From Flagellimonas algicola (lineage in GTDB: Bacteria > Bacteroidota > Bacteroidia > Flavobacteriales > Flavobacteriaceae): a stretch of DNA of 64,000 nucleotides. The DNA lies in NCBI RefSeq assembly GCF_005937185.1, contig NZ_VCNI01000001.1:62001-126000 (forward strand), read 5' to 3'. The notes under the pieces are model-generated. The model saw nothing but the letters and a program-made list of their open reading frames with translations, was not told where the DNA came from and searched no databases. Positions 53,472-61,924 of this stretch are shown piece by piece. Each line of letters begins with the position of its first letter. The stretch's first letter is position 1. Made by a program: the position numbers and the translations under genes.

Positions 53472-53906
53472 ATGGAAAATTTAAATACAAGATGGGTGTT
53501 GGGCCATAAGGTTACTGTACATGATACTTCAGGGGATTATGATCTAATGTATGCCGAAACTCCTCCTCATGTACCTGGGCCGCCACCGCATCTGCACAAT
53601 TCGTACAAAGAATCTTTTTTGATTTTGGAAGGTGAGATGGAGTTTATGGTCAATGGGGAAATTAGGAACGTTAGGGCAGGGGAGTCCGTGGACATTCCAC
53701 CCAAGACCTTGCATACCTTTGGTAATAAAAGCGATACACCCTGCAAATGGATCAATATTCATAGTCCCAAAGGATTTAGGGAGTTTTTTGAGCAAATGGG
53801 CTTACCGGCCAATCAAGAAAGTGCGCAACAAAATTCTGTAACTCCTGAAATTATAGGAAAAGTTATTGCTACTGCGGCAGATTTTGATATGATGATACCC
53901 GCATAA
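53472..53906 (+). CDS. Cupin-domain protein
   Basis: 144 residues from MENLNTRWVLGHKVTVHDT; longer in-frame starts at 53445 and 53460 are excluded by the promoter and operator. It is a single beta-barrel cupin: PGPPPHLHNSYKESFLILEG carries the metal-binding His pair and Glu of motif 1, and VDIPPKTLHTFGNKSDTPCK motif 2. The likely role is small-molecule binding or an oxygenase-like reaction; the substrate is unknown. Divergent from tetR with a shared control region. The gene ends four bases before a converging SnoaL-like gene. Confidence 0.88.
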   Translation: MENLNTRWVLGHKVTVHDTSGDYDLMYAETPPHVPGPPPHLHNSYKESFLILEGEMEFMVNGEIRNVRAGESVDIPPKTLHTFGNKSDTPCKWINIHSPKGFREFFEQMGLPANQESAQQNSVTPEIIGKVIATAADFDMMIPA

Positions 53907-53910
53907 TAAA

Positions 53911-54318
53911 CTACCTTTTTTTAGGCTGTTTCAATAGCAGCGCCGCGGCCAACTCAGAAACCAGCCATTCCTCGGCAATTTTGCCATTCTCAAAACGACT
54001 GACCACCATTTCTGTCCAAGTTGCTTTTTGATTGGAGGCCGGGATTCCCCGAAGTGCTTTTTTATGAACTCCGGTTAAGGTACGTTGCCAAGTAAGGGTG
54101 TTTTCGTCTTTGGCCAGTATCTGGATTTTTATGGCTTTAATATTATCAATGGAGGCCAACATCTGCTTTGTCCAACGATGCAGGAAATCATGGCCCTTAT
54201 ATGTTTTGTCACCGGCATGGGCAATATAGTCGAGTGAAAATACCGTTACAATACGTTCCGTTTCTCCTTTACAGACAATGTTTTCCACGCCAAACTTCAC
54301 TAATTTTTCTCTTGTCAT
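53911..54318 (-). CDS. SnoaL-like NTF2-fold protein
   Basis: A 135-residue protein of the SnoaL/ester cyclase type of NTF2 fold, with no signal peptide. FSLDYIAHAGDKTYKGHDFL is the usual first strand and loop, and ENGKIAEEWLVSELAAALLL the last strand and helix. The family includes polyketide cyclases and many ligand-binding proteins without known activity. It converges on the cupin gene. Confidence 0.8.
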   Translation of the reverse strand: MTREKLVKFGVENIVCKGETERIVTVFSLDYIAHAGDKTYKGHDFLHRWTKQMLASIDNIKAIKIQILAKDENTLTWQRTLTGVHKKALRGIPASNQKATWTEMVVSRFENGKIAEEWLVSELAAALLLKQPKKR

Positions 54319-54341
54319 TTAAAAAAATATTTAAGCTAGTA

Positions 54342-55097
54342 TCATAGCATACCCCACCATCGTATGGTGGTTAAAACACATATGATTATTATAACAACCA
54401 ATGCAGTAGTCCTTCCTATCTTATAGATTTCGAGAGCTTTCTTACGACTTAAGAAAATTACAATTCCAAAGAGCACAGCAAACCGAAACAGCAAACTTGC
54501 AACATTGGGTTTTGGGAATATACTGTCCAGCACACCAAAATTGCCGTTTAAGTTATATCTGTATGCACTTATGCCACCATAGATAGTGGAAAAGGCATAA
54601 TAACTCAAAAGACCGCTAATTAAAAACCACCCTACTTTCTTTCTTTTCCAAAGCCCAAAAATGCCGATAGGGAACAAAACATAGGGGAGTAGAAACTCCC
54701 AAACACTGGCATCCCAATCCCCAAGGTCCGAAAAGAACACAATGATCAGACTTAAATCTTGGATTAAATGGTAGAGGTAAGCAAGCGATAAAAAAATGCA
54801 AAGGGACAAAAAAGTTTTGTCCAAGGTATCCTTCACGGTAGGCAGAAAAAGCTTTCCCAAATCCCATGCCTTTTTTGAGAGTTCTTTGTTTCGCTTTTCT
54901 TTTAGGTTTTGCTGCTCAAGAGCAGATTGTATTCTTTGTTCAAATTCCGAAATCTGTTCACGGGTAACATTTCTGGAATCAAATGCTCTTTGTGCTGCTG
55001 CCAAGGCCTCTGCTTTGTAACTGTCTTTTTGATGCCCCAAAATCTCAAAAAGTTCAAAATCTGACCTTTCGGACATTACGTTGTCAAATTCACTCAT
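54342..55097 (-). CDS. Five-helix membrane protein, function unknown
   Basis: 251 residues. The N-terminal 80 residues are cytosolic and charged, with repeated Glu/Gln (EQRIQSALEQQNLKEKRNKE), then about five hydrophobic segments follow, one long pair around residues 90-150 and three in the C-terminal half. The opening FELFEILGHQKDSYKAEALA AQ pattern (a short degenerate repeat of bacterial 'D/E-S-Y-x-A-E-A' type) is seen in unrelated Bacteroidota membrane proteins. No known family recognised. Confidence 0.65.
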   Translation of the reverse strand: MSEFDNVMSERSDFELFEILGHQKDSYKAEALAAAQRAFDSRNVTREQISEFEQRIQSALEQQNLKEKRNKELSKKAWDLGKLFLPTVKDTLDKTFLSLCIFLSLAYLYHLIQDLSLIIVFFSDLGDWDASVWEFLLPYVLFPIGIFGLWKRKKVGWFLISGLLSYYAFSTIYGGISAYRYNLNGNFGVLDSIFPKPNVASLLFRFAVLFGIVIFLSRKKALEIYKIGRTTALVVIIIICVLTTIRWWGML

Positions 55098-55112
55098 TTC
55101 TTAATTTTCACA

Positions 55113-55982
55113 TTAACCATTCCCAATCTCCCCAATCTTCCTTCTGCAAATCTCCTCCGTTATCTGCTTTAACAACTGCACTTTTTCCGCCAAATATTCC
55201 AACTCGGGATGGGTGATGGAGTACTCGTCCATTTTGTAACGGGCATCGATATAGGCTTTTTTTAAGAGCTCGAACAGCCGTTCTTCTTCCTTGGTGGACT
55301 TGGGAAAAATGGCAAAACGCTTATCGCACATCTCCGCCTTTATACCAAGGGTTTCCAAGTTATGGTCCTTGGGACGGTAATCCGTAAAGACCAAGAGAAT
55401 GGTGGTATAATAACGTTCGGTTGCTTGGTGGAGTTGGAAGGCCGCTAGGTTTAAATCATTGTCCTGAAAGGCATAGTTGTAATGCTTGTAAAAGCTATTC
55501 GCAGTCTCAAACCATTGGTCATAATACTCTTGTGCCTTCTGCTGGTACTGCTCCGGGGTCATTTTTTTGGGCGGAGCCAGCCTAAATTTTTCGGAGTCGT
55601 ATAGCAGAATACCTTCCTCCTTAATATCCTTGAAAAAGTAGTTGCCTGTGGTCAAAGCCTTGTTCAGGTGTTTTATGCTGTGGAAAATAAGGCTTATGGT
55701 GGTTTTTACTTTTCCGGTATCCCTAAGTTCGGCGTTTACCTTGTTTTCAATCCGGAATTTCTGATGGGTATCGTCATGGGTAAGGACCACGAGCAGGTCA
55801 TAGTCGCTCCGATACTCGTATCGCGTACCTTTTTCAATAGTTTCATCTTCCACCCAGTTGCCACGGGCATAGCTGCCAAACAGGATGACCATTTCCACCT
55901 CTTTGTAACTAGATAACAATTGGGACAAAAGCTCCAGTTCTTCTTGTTTGGATTTGGGTAGGTGGTGTAGGTCTTTGTTCAC
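55113..55982 (-). CDS. Nucleotidyltransferase-HEPN fusion protein
   Basis: 289 residues. Residues 1-115 are a minimal nucleotidyltransferase with VILFGSYARGNWVED and SDYDLLVVL, the GS and D-x-D metal-binding motifs. Residues 140-285 are a HEPN domain (FQLHQATERYYTTILLVFTD, then LKKAYIDARYKMDEYSI). MNT and HEPN are usually an antitoxin and toxin pair encoded separately; here they are one chain. The RNase motif R-x4-6-H of toxic HEPN is not clear (RPKDH has spacing three), so the domain may be inactive. It could modify a protein or small molecule by nucleotidylation. Confidence 0.87.
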   Translation of the reverse strand: MNKDLHHLPKSKQEELELLSQLLSSYKEVEMVILFGSYARGNWVEDETIEKGTRYEYRSDYDLLVVLTHDDTHQKFRIENKVNAELRDTGKVKTTISLIFHSIKHLNKALTTGNYFFKDIKEEGILLYDSEKFRLAPPKKMTPEQYQQKAQEYYDQWFETANSFYKHYNYAFQDNDLNLAAFQLHQATERYYTTILLVFTDYRPKDHNLETLGIKAEMCDKRFAIFPKSTKEEERLFELLKKAYIDARYKMDEYSITHPELEYLAEKVQLLKQITEEICRRKIGEIGNG

Positions 55983-56131
55983 GCTTACAAATTAAGGATT
56001 ATTTCGATTGTTGGATTATTTGATTTTTGGAATTTGGGATTTTAAACTTGGGTTTTACGTCTTAGGTATTGGGTAAAAGGGCAAAGTATCTGACCTCTGA
56101 TATCTGATTCCCAATATTGAATTCAAATTTG
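55983..56131. repeat. Degenerate low-complexity spacer (copy A)
   Basis: 149 bases of T/G-rich text with words such as GGGATTTT, GGTATTGGG and CTGACCTCTGATATCTGATTC. The second half can be aligned with the spacer at 56585-56765: both have CTGAC..CTGA..TCTGATT..CAAT(A/G)TTGA(A/G)TTC. No gene or promoter is apparent in it. Confidence 0.5.
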
Positions 56132-56569
56132 CTAAAAATAATTGAAGAACAATTCAACGGCATTTCCTAGAATAAATCCCCACAGCGCGCCAAGGAATGA
56201 TATTTTACCTAATTCAAACGCATTGGTAAAGGATAACCAAAGGGCAACTAGGGCGCAGAGCGAGAAAAGTACCATCGCATAAATGGGAACCATACTGGTA
56301 AACAGTCCGGTAAGGTTAAAAATAGGGTCTAAAACAGCCGTAAATCCAAAGAGAGCCAGCGTAAAATTGGCTTTGGGATGTTTTTTGAACAAATAAAAAC
56401 CCGCCACCAAAAGCTCCACTGCTATAGCTAAAGGCCCAAACTGGTTGTAGTATTCCTTTTTAAAATACTCCTCAATACCTTCTGGAAACCGAATGCTCAA
56501 ATAGAAAAGTACTCCCAATACCAGGGCAATGCCAATAAATATTAATGCAATTATTTTTCTGGTGTTCAT
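56132..56569 (-). CDS. Small four-helix membrane protein, function unknown
   Basis: 145 residues, mostly hydrophobic, with about four transmembrane segments (around residues 7-25, 48-62, 70-115 and 122-143). No conserved family is recognised. It is flanked on both sides by the low-complexity spacers, and nothing in the neighbours explains it. Confidence 0.65.
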   Translation of the reverse strand: MNTRKIIALIFIGIALVLGVLFYLSIRFPEGIEEYFKKEYYNQFGPLAIAVELLVAGFYLFKKHPKANFTLALFGFTAVLDPIFNLTGLFTSMVPIYAMVLFSLCALVALWLSFTNAFELGKISFLGALWGFILGNAVELFFNYF

Positions 56570-56774
56570 GAGCTGAAGGTGGTTATTTGGTTAATGCAGA
56601 ACAATTTAAAGATAAGATAAATTGAAAATGGAAAATGGAAATTTGAGTCTTGGGTCCTGGATTAATGGTGTAGGGTCTGACAACTGAAGTCTGATTTCTG
56701 ATTTTCAATGTTGAGTTCTAAGTGTTAAATGTTGAATGGATTTTAATTTAAAACTTAGCACTAAAAATTTAGAA
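56570..56774. repeat. Degenerate low-complexity spacer (copy B)
   Basis: 205 bases with AT-rich words GAAAATGGAAAATGGAAAT, GTCTGATTTCTGATTTTCAA and AAGTGTTAAATGTTGAATGG. Parts match copy A, and the last matches the spacer before rnz (24443-24470, TGTTGAATG, TGTTAAATGGTAAATG). No gene was found. Confidence 0.5.
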
Positions 56775-57596
56775 TTAGTCAACGGGAATATGATGGTCTA
56801 TGATTTCCTGATACTTTACCCGTAGATTCTTTGGCAATTTGTTGTGTTTGGGCAAGGCTGCGAGATATCGGTCTTCGTTGGTGGTAAATACCCGCTTTAA
56901 AATAGGGTGGAAGTTCCCCAATTGCTTAACGATTTCCTTAATAAACTCCTCATGTTGGATAAGGTCTTTGCTTCCCAAATGGAAAATCCCCGTTTTGTCC
57001 CTGTTGATGAGGTAGTGGATTTGCTGGGTCAGTCGGTCGTCGTTGGTAACATTGATGATGAGGTTGGGGAATACTTCGATTGGCTCATTGGCCTCCAAAT
57101 GCATTTTGATTTCCTTTACACGGGGCGAACTATTTCCAAAAACCATGGGAACACGAAGGATGGCGGTCTTTTCCTTGGGAAGTCGCATCATCATGTTCTC
57201 AATCTTGATTTTTAGCCGGCCATACACACTTTCCGATAGGGTCTTATCGTACTCGTAGGACGGGAATTTGCTATAAGCATCAAATACATTGGCCGAAGAA
57301 ATAAAATAGAGCTTCGCCTCATTTTTGATGAGGTATTCCATCATGTGATCGTGTGCTTGAATCTGGGCGGCAAACTCCCCACGAAGTGCCGAAATAATAA
57401 AATCTGGGCGTACTTTTTCCAACAATCGCACAATATCGTCCTCCCGCATATCGTAACGAAGAAATTGCCCATTATCGCTGTAGATAGTAGTGTGGCAATA
57501 CGTGCCAAAGGTGTTGAAATAGTTGCAGAGCTCCTTGTAAATGGCGTTGCCGATGAAGCCACTGGCCCCTAGTATGAGTATCTTCTTTTTATCCAA
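56775..57596 (-). CDS. NAD(P)-dependent sugar-nucleotide reductase, RmlD-like
   Basis: A 273-residue short-chain-fold enzyme. The Rossmann motif ILILGASGFIGNAI is at residues 5-18; EYDKTLSESVYGRLKIKIEN holds the Tyr and Lys pair (YxxxK: Y then K four residues later is YGRLK), and SSANVFDAY corresponds to the catalytic Ser strand. This is the RmlD type (dTDP-4-dehydrorhamnose reductase) but with a diverged C-terminal substrate part, so the sugar is uncertain. It ends beside the glutaminase gene, three bases away. Confidence 0.82.
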   Translation of the reverse strand: MDKKKILILGASGFIGNAIYKELCNYFNTFGTYCHTTIYSDNGQFLRYDMREDDIVRLLEKVRPDFIISALRGEFAAQIQAHDHMMEYLIKNEAKLYFISSANVFDAYSKFPSYEYDKTLSESVYGRLKIKIENMMMRLPKEKTAILRVPMVFGNSSPRVKEIKMHLEANEPIEVFPNLIINVTNDDRLTQQIHYLINRDKTGIFHLGSKDLIQHEEFIKEIVKQLGNFHPILKRVFTTNEDRYLAALPKHNKLPKNLRVKYQEIIDHHIPVD

Positions 57597-57599
57597 ACA

Positions 57600-58514
57600 C
57601 TAAAAAATTGACAAACCGGTCTCGGTCGTTAATTGCTCCAACGCCAGCATCCCCAACTTGGAATTTCCTTTTTCATTGAGTCCAGGTGACCAAGTTGCTA
57701 CGCAAAATTCATTGGGTAACAAAGCCACAATTCCGCCACCCACGCCACTCTTGCCTGGCAGACCTACCTCAAAGGCAAATTCCCCGGCCTCGTCATAAAA
57801 TCCACAGGTTAGCATTATGGCATTGATTCGTTTTACCTGCGATAGCTCCAAATAATGGTTGTTGGCCATACATTTGCCCCTGTTCATAAAAATATAGAAC
57901 ACCTTGACCAACTGCTCACAGCTCATGGCAATAGCACAAGAATGGAAATAAAAGTCCAAAACATCCTCCACATCATGTTCCAAATTCCCAAATGACTTTA
58001 TCAAGTTTGCCGCGGCATAGTTTCTGAACCCAGTTCTTTTTTCAGATTCCGCAACATCCAAGTCGTAATGGATGGAATCATCCCCAGCAATATCGCGGAT
58101 GTATTGCAAAAATTCCTCCCTCGGATTTTTGAGTTGGGACAACAGCACGTCGCAGACCACAATGGCCCCCGCATTGATCAAGGGATTCCTGGGAATTCCG
58201 TTTTCCATTTCCAAGAGCGACAAATGATTGAAGGGATCCCCTGATGGTTCCACATCCACCCGTTTCCAAAGTGCATCGCCTACCTTGGCAAAGGCCATGG
58301 ACAGTAGAAGTACCTTGGACACACTCTGAATGGAAAACCTTTCCTGCGCATCACCCACCGAAAATTGTTGTGCCTGGTTGTCCAAAATGGAAATACCAAA
58401 CTTTTTGGGGTCCACCTTGGAAAGTTCTGGAATATAATCAGCGACCCGACCCTTATCGGAACATTGTTGAATGTTCTTATGGATTTGGTCTAAAATGGGC
58501 TGAAAATCTACCAT
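57600..58514 (-). CDS. glsA: Glutaminase
   Basis: Hydrolyses glutamine to glutamate and ammonia. The 304-residue beta-lactamase-fold enzyme has the catalytic FSIQSVSKVLLL (Ser-x-x-Lys), the RNPLINAGAIVV region with Asn, and CEQLVKVFYIFMNRG and GLPGKSGVGGGIVALLP near the C-terminus. Complete. Its start overlaps the stop of gcvT by one base, so the two are coupled. Its role next to gcvT and the thr genes is not obvious beyond amino acid and one-carbon metabolism. Confidence 0.95.
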   Translation of the reverse strand: MVDFQPILDQIHKNIQQCSDKGRVADYIPELSKVDPKKFGISILDNQAQQFSVGDAQERFSIQSVSKVLLLSMAFAKVGDALWKRVDVEPSGDPFNHLSLLEMENGIPRNPLINAGAIVVCDVLLSQLKNPREEFLQYIRDIAGDDSIHYDLDVAESEKRTGFRNYAAANLIKSFGNLEHDVEDVLDFYFHSCAIAMSCEQLVKVFYIFMNRGKCMANNHYLELSQVKRINAIMLTCGFYDEAGEFAFEVGLPGKSGVGGGIVALLPNEFCVATWSPGLNEKGNSKLGMLALEQLTTETGLSIF

Positions 58515-59599
58515 TATCCCTTATAAAATGGTAGTTTTACAATAGTGGCCTTTACTTGTGCTTTCCGGATTTGGATAAGGATTTCGGCATCCACTTGGGA
58601 AAGCTCTTTCGGCACATATCCCAATCCAATCCCTTTGGAAAGTGAAGGAGACATGGTTCCAGAGGTCACTTTTCCAATCTCGTTGCCATCGGCATCCACA
58701 ATGGAATAGCCCTGTCGAGGAATACCACGTTCCTGAAGTTCAAAAGCTATCAGTTTTCGAGTGATACCCGCTTCCTTTTGTGCGGCCAAGGCCTCACTGT
58801 TTACAAAATCCTTGGTGAATTTGGTAATCCAGCCCAATCCAGCTTCTAGGGGAGAGGTAGTATCGTCAATATCGTTTCCGTACAAGCAGTAACCCATTTC
58901 CAATCGGAGGGTATCCCGGGCAGCCAAACCAATAGGCTTGATGCCAAAATCCGCTCCTGCCTCCAAAACCTTATCCCAAACTTGTTGCACTTCTGAGTTT
59001 TTGCAATAAATTTCAAATCCGCCTGAACCGGTATAACCCGTAGCGGAAATGATAACATGGTCTATCCCAGCAAAATCCCCTACAACAAAGTTGTAGAACT
59101 TGATGTCGGCTAGGTCTATGGAAGATAACGATTGCATCGCCTCCACCGCTTTTGGTCCTTGAATCGCCAATAGGGAATAGTTGTCAGAGATATTTTTCAT
59201 CTCGGCCCCAATGGCCTCATTATATTTTGAAATATGATTCCAATCCTTATCAATATTGGAAGCGTTGACCACCAATAAATACGTCTCATCCTTTATACGG
59301 TAAATGATCAGGTCATCCACAACACCTCCTGTTTCATTGGGCATGCAGCTGTATTGCGCTTTGCCTACTGTAAGCTTTGTGGCGTCATTGGAACTCACCT
59401 TTTGGATAAGATCCAGGGCCTTGGGCCCTTCAATTAAAAACTCCCCCATGTGCGAAACATCGAAGACCCCAACGGCCTTGCGTACGGTTTCGTGTTCTGC
59501 GTTTACCCCTTCGTAGGAAACGGGCATATTATACCCCGCAAAGGGGACCATCTTGGCACCAAGTGCGATATGGGTTTCGGTCAATGCTGTTGATTTCAT
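58514..59599 (-). CDS. gcvT: Aminomethyltransferase (glycine cleavage T protein)
   Basis: Moves the methylene group of glycine to tetrahydrofolate in the glycine cleavage system. The 361-residue product starts [23 protein letters not shown]-type, with [14 protein letters not shown], the VDDLIIYR strand, [15 protein letters not shown] and [20 protein letters not shown], the folate-binding part. Complete. The other gcv genes are not in the window. The 100 bases upstream hold no glycine riboswitch that I can recognise. Confidence 0.97.
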   Translation of the reverse strand: MKSTALTETHIALGAKMVPFAGYNMPVSYEGVNAEHETVRKAVGVFDVSHMGEFLIEGPKALDLIQKVSSNDATKLTVGKAQYSCMPNETGGVVDDLIIYRIKDETYLLVVNASNIDKDWNHISKYNEAIGAEMKNISDNYSLLAIQGPKAVEAMQSLSSIDLADIKFYNFVVGDFAGIDHVIISATGYTGSGGFEIYCKNSEVQQVWDKVLEAGADFGIKPIGLAARDTLRLEMGYCLYGNDIDDTTSPLEAGLGWITKFTKDFVNSEALAAQKEAGITRKLIAFELQERGIPRQGYSIVDADGNEIGKVTSGTMSPSLSKGIGLGYVPKELSQVDAEILIQIRKAQVKATIVKLPFYKG

Positions 59600-59700
59600 T
59601 ACGTCCAGTTTATGGGGTAAATTTATTCGAATTCCGCAAAGTAGCTCTTAAAAAATGCGAATCTTTTAAACAAATTGTTGTTAACTGGTCTAAGGGATGA

Positions 59701-60996
59701 TTAGCCCTCGATTAAATAGGATTTTAGCCCCTCGTAATTGTCAATTTTGATGGATTTTTTCTCCTTGTTCATTACCTTTTGGATTTGGGCTGGGATATCC
59801 GGACTCAAGCTCAGGGTTTCTTCCACCACGTCCAAAAACTTTACAGGATGTGCGGTTTCCAGGAAAATACCGTAGGTATCGGGATTCACTTTTTGATATT
59901 CCTTTAAGCCTAAATACCCCACCGCTCCGTGCGGGTCGGCAACATACCCAAAATTTTGATGGATGGTTTTCATAGTCTCCCTCGTGGCATCATCCGAAAA
60001 GGAATAGGAGGATAGGTTGTCCTTCAAATTTGCCAATTCATCTTGATACAAATGTCGTATTCGAACAAAATTACTGGGGTCGCCCACATCCATGGCGTTG
60101 GAAATGGTGGCAACCGAAGGTAGCGGCTCATATACTCCATTTTGAAGAAAATTGGGCACCACTTTATTGGCATTGGTAGCGGCTACAAAATGCTTTACGG
60201 GCATGCCCAGTTTTTGGGCTACCATTCCAGCACAAATGTTCCCGAAATTCCCCGATGGTACAGAAAAAACAATTTCTTTTCCTTGGGATTTAGCTTGTTT
60301 ATAAGCAAATAAAAAGTAGAACAACTGTGGCAACCAACGGGCAATATTGATGCTATTGGCTGAGGTCAATTTTTTATGATCCGTAATCTCCGTGTCCAAA
60401 AAAGCGGTTTTTACCATACGCTGGCAATCGTCAAAAACACCATTCACTTCCATGGCCACAATATTCTGTCCCAAAGTGGTCAGTTGTCGCTCTTGGATGT
60501 CCGAAACTTTTCCACTAGGGTAGAGGATGACTACATTAACGCCATCAACTCCCAAAAAACCATTGGCAACCGCACCTCCGGTATCCCCGGAAGTGGCCAC
60601 CAAAACGGTTACCTCCGTTTTTTCTCCTTTGGAGAAATGGCCCAGGCAGTTCGCCATAAATCGAGCACCTACATCCTTAAAGGCCATGGTTGGCCCATGA
60701 AAAAGTTCCAGGGTGGCCACATTTTCCTCGATTTCCACCACTGGAAAATCAAAATCAAGCACGTTTGCGATAATTTCCCGTAAAGCTTCATCTTCAATGT
60801 CATCCTTCACGAATTGATGAATGGCCTGAAAGGCAATTTCATGATTGGATAAGATCTCTATTTGGTTAAAAAAATCTGCTGGTAAAGCTTTTATCTTCTC
60901 AGGAAAGTAAAGGCCTTTGTCTGGGGCAATTCCGGCAATAACGGCTTCCTTGAAGCTAGCTTGATTTTCTGAATTGTTTAAACTGTAAAACTTCAT
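59701..60996 (-). CDS. thrC: Threonine synthase
   Basis: PLP enzyme that converts O-phosphohomoserine into threonine. The 431-residue product is the long-chain type: the N-terminal SLNNSENQASFKEAVIAGIA, the PLP-binding Lys in HGPTMAFKDVGARFM, ATSGDTGGAVANGF for the phosphate, and SVPSGNFGNICAG. Last gene of the threonine operon; six bases separate it from thrB. Confidence 0.97.
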   Translation of the reverse strand: MKFYSLNNSENQASFKEAVIAGIAPDKGLYFPEKIKALPADFFNQIEILSNHEIAFQAIHQFVKDDIEDEALREIIANVLDFDFPVVEIEENVATLELFHGPTMAFKDVGARFMANCLGHFSKGEKTEVTVLVATSGDTGGAVANGFLGVDGVNVVILYPSGKVSDIQERQLTTLGQNIVAMEVNGVFDDCQRMVKTAFLDTEITDHKKLTSANSINIARWLPQLFYFLFAYKQAKSQGKEIVFSVPSGNFGNICAGMVAQKLGMPVKHFVAATNANKVVPNFLQNGVYEPLPSVATISNAMDVGDPSNFVRIRHLYQDELANLKDNLSSYSFSDDATRETMKTIHQNFGYVADPHGAVGYLGLKEYQKVNPDTYGIFLETAHPVKFLDVVEETLSLSPDIPAQIQKVMNKEKKSIKIDNYEGLKSYLIEG

Positions 60997-61002
60997 AGAA
61001 AA

Positions 61003-61923
61003 TTATAGTGGTTTTACCCCCTGGGTATTGACTTTGGAAACATGAATATCGAAATCGATACCTATGGAGCTATAGGTTTTATGCATAGCTTCGGCTACTT
61101 TTTGAGCGGAAACTTCACCTTTGCTTAAGGCAAAAATAGAAGGGCCAGAACCAGAGATTCCACAACCCAACGCTCCAGCTTGCAGTGCATTGGTTCGGAG
61201 AGCATCAAAACCGGGGATTAGAATGGAACGGATGGGTTCTACGACATGGTCCTCCAAGGAACGACCAATTAATTCATAATCGTTTTGAAACAGACCTGCC
61301 ACAAGACCACCTAAATTGCCCCATTGCCGAATCCCGGTTTCCAAGGTAAGTTTGGTCTTCAGAATTTTTCTTGAATCCGACGTCTTTATTTCAATTTGAG
61401 GATGGATTACCGTTGCAAACAACTCATCCGGGGTGGGAATGGAAACAATATCCAAGGGTTCATAACTGCGAACCAAGGTGAAGCCCCCATAAATGGCCGG
61501 AGCCACATTATCGGCATGTGCCACATTGCTCGCCAACTTTTCTCCCTGCATAGCAAATTGGGTCAACTCCAAGTTGGAAAAAGGCTTGCCCAACAATTCG
61601 TTCATGGCCCAAACAGCCCCAGCAGAACTGGCGGCACTGCTACCAATACCACTACCGGGTTTAATCCGCTTGTCAATTTCTATTTCGAATCCACCCTCAT
61701 AACTACTTTTTTCAAGCAAGGCCAGACCAGCTACACCCGAAACATTCTTTTCCGTTTCCAAGGGTAAATCCTGACCAATTATTTTGGTTATTTTGATGCC
61801 TTTTCCAGGAGTCTTACGGACAATCATCTCGTCCCCAACGGAATCCAATGCCAGCCCCAGTACGTCAAATCCACAGGAAACGTTGGCAATAGTGGCCGGG
61901 CAAAAAACTTTGATTTCTTCCAT
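61003..61923 (-). CDS. thrB: Homoserine kinase
   Basis: GHMP kinase that phosphorylates homoserine with ATP. 306 residues from MEEIKVFCPATIANV; the longer open frame would overlap thrA and adds an unlikely extension. The ATP-binding motif PGSGIGSSAASSAG is at about residues 85-98, with the C-terminal GCGISGSGPSIFAL. It starts one base after the stop of thrA, showing tight coupling. Confidence 0.97.
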   Translation of the reverse strand: MEEIKVFCPATIANVSCGFDVLGLALDSVGDEMIVRKTPGKGIKITKIIGQDLPLETEKNVSGVAGLALLEKSSYEGGFEIEIDKRIKPGSGIGSSAASSAGAVWAMNELLGKPFSNLELTQFAMQGEKLASNVAHADNVAPAIYGGFTLVRSYEPLDIVSIPTPDELFATVIHPQIEIKTSDSRKILKTKLTLETGIRQWGNLGGLVAGLFQNDYELIGRSLEDHVVEPIRSILIPGFDALRTNALQAGALGCGISGSGPSIFALSKGEVSAQKVAEAMHKTYSSIGIDFDIHVSKVNTQGVKPL

Positions 61924-61924
61924 C

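Noticed and set aside
59600..59700. Glycine riboswitch before gcvT.
   Set aside because: The 100-base leader is too short and shows no tandem aptamer features.
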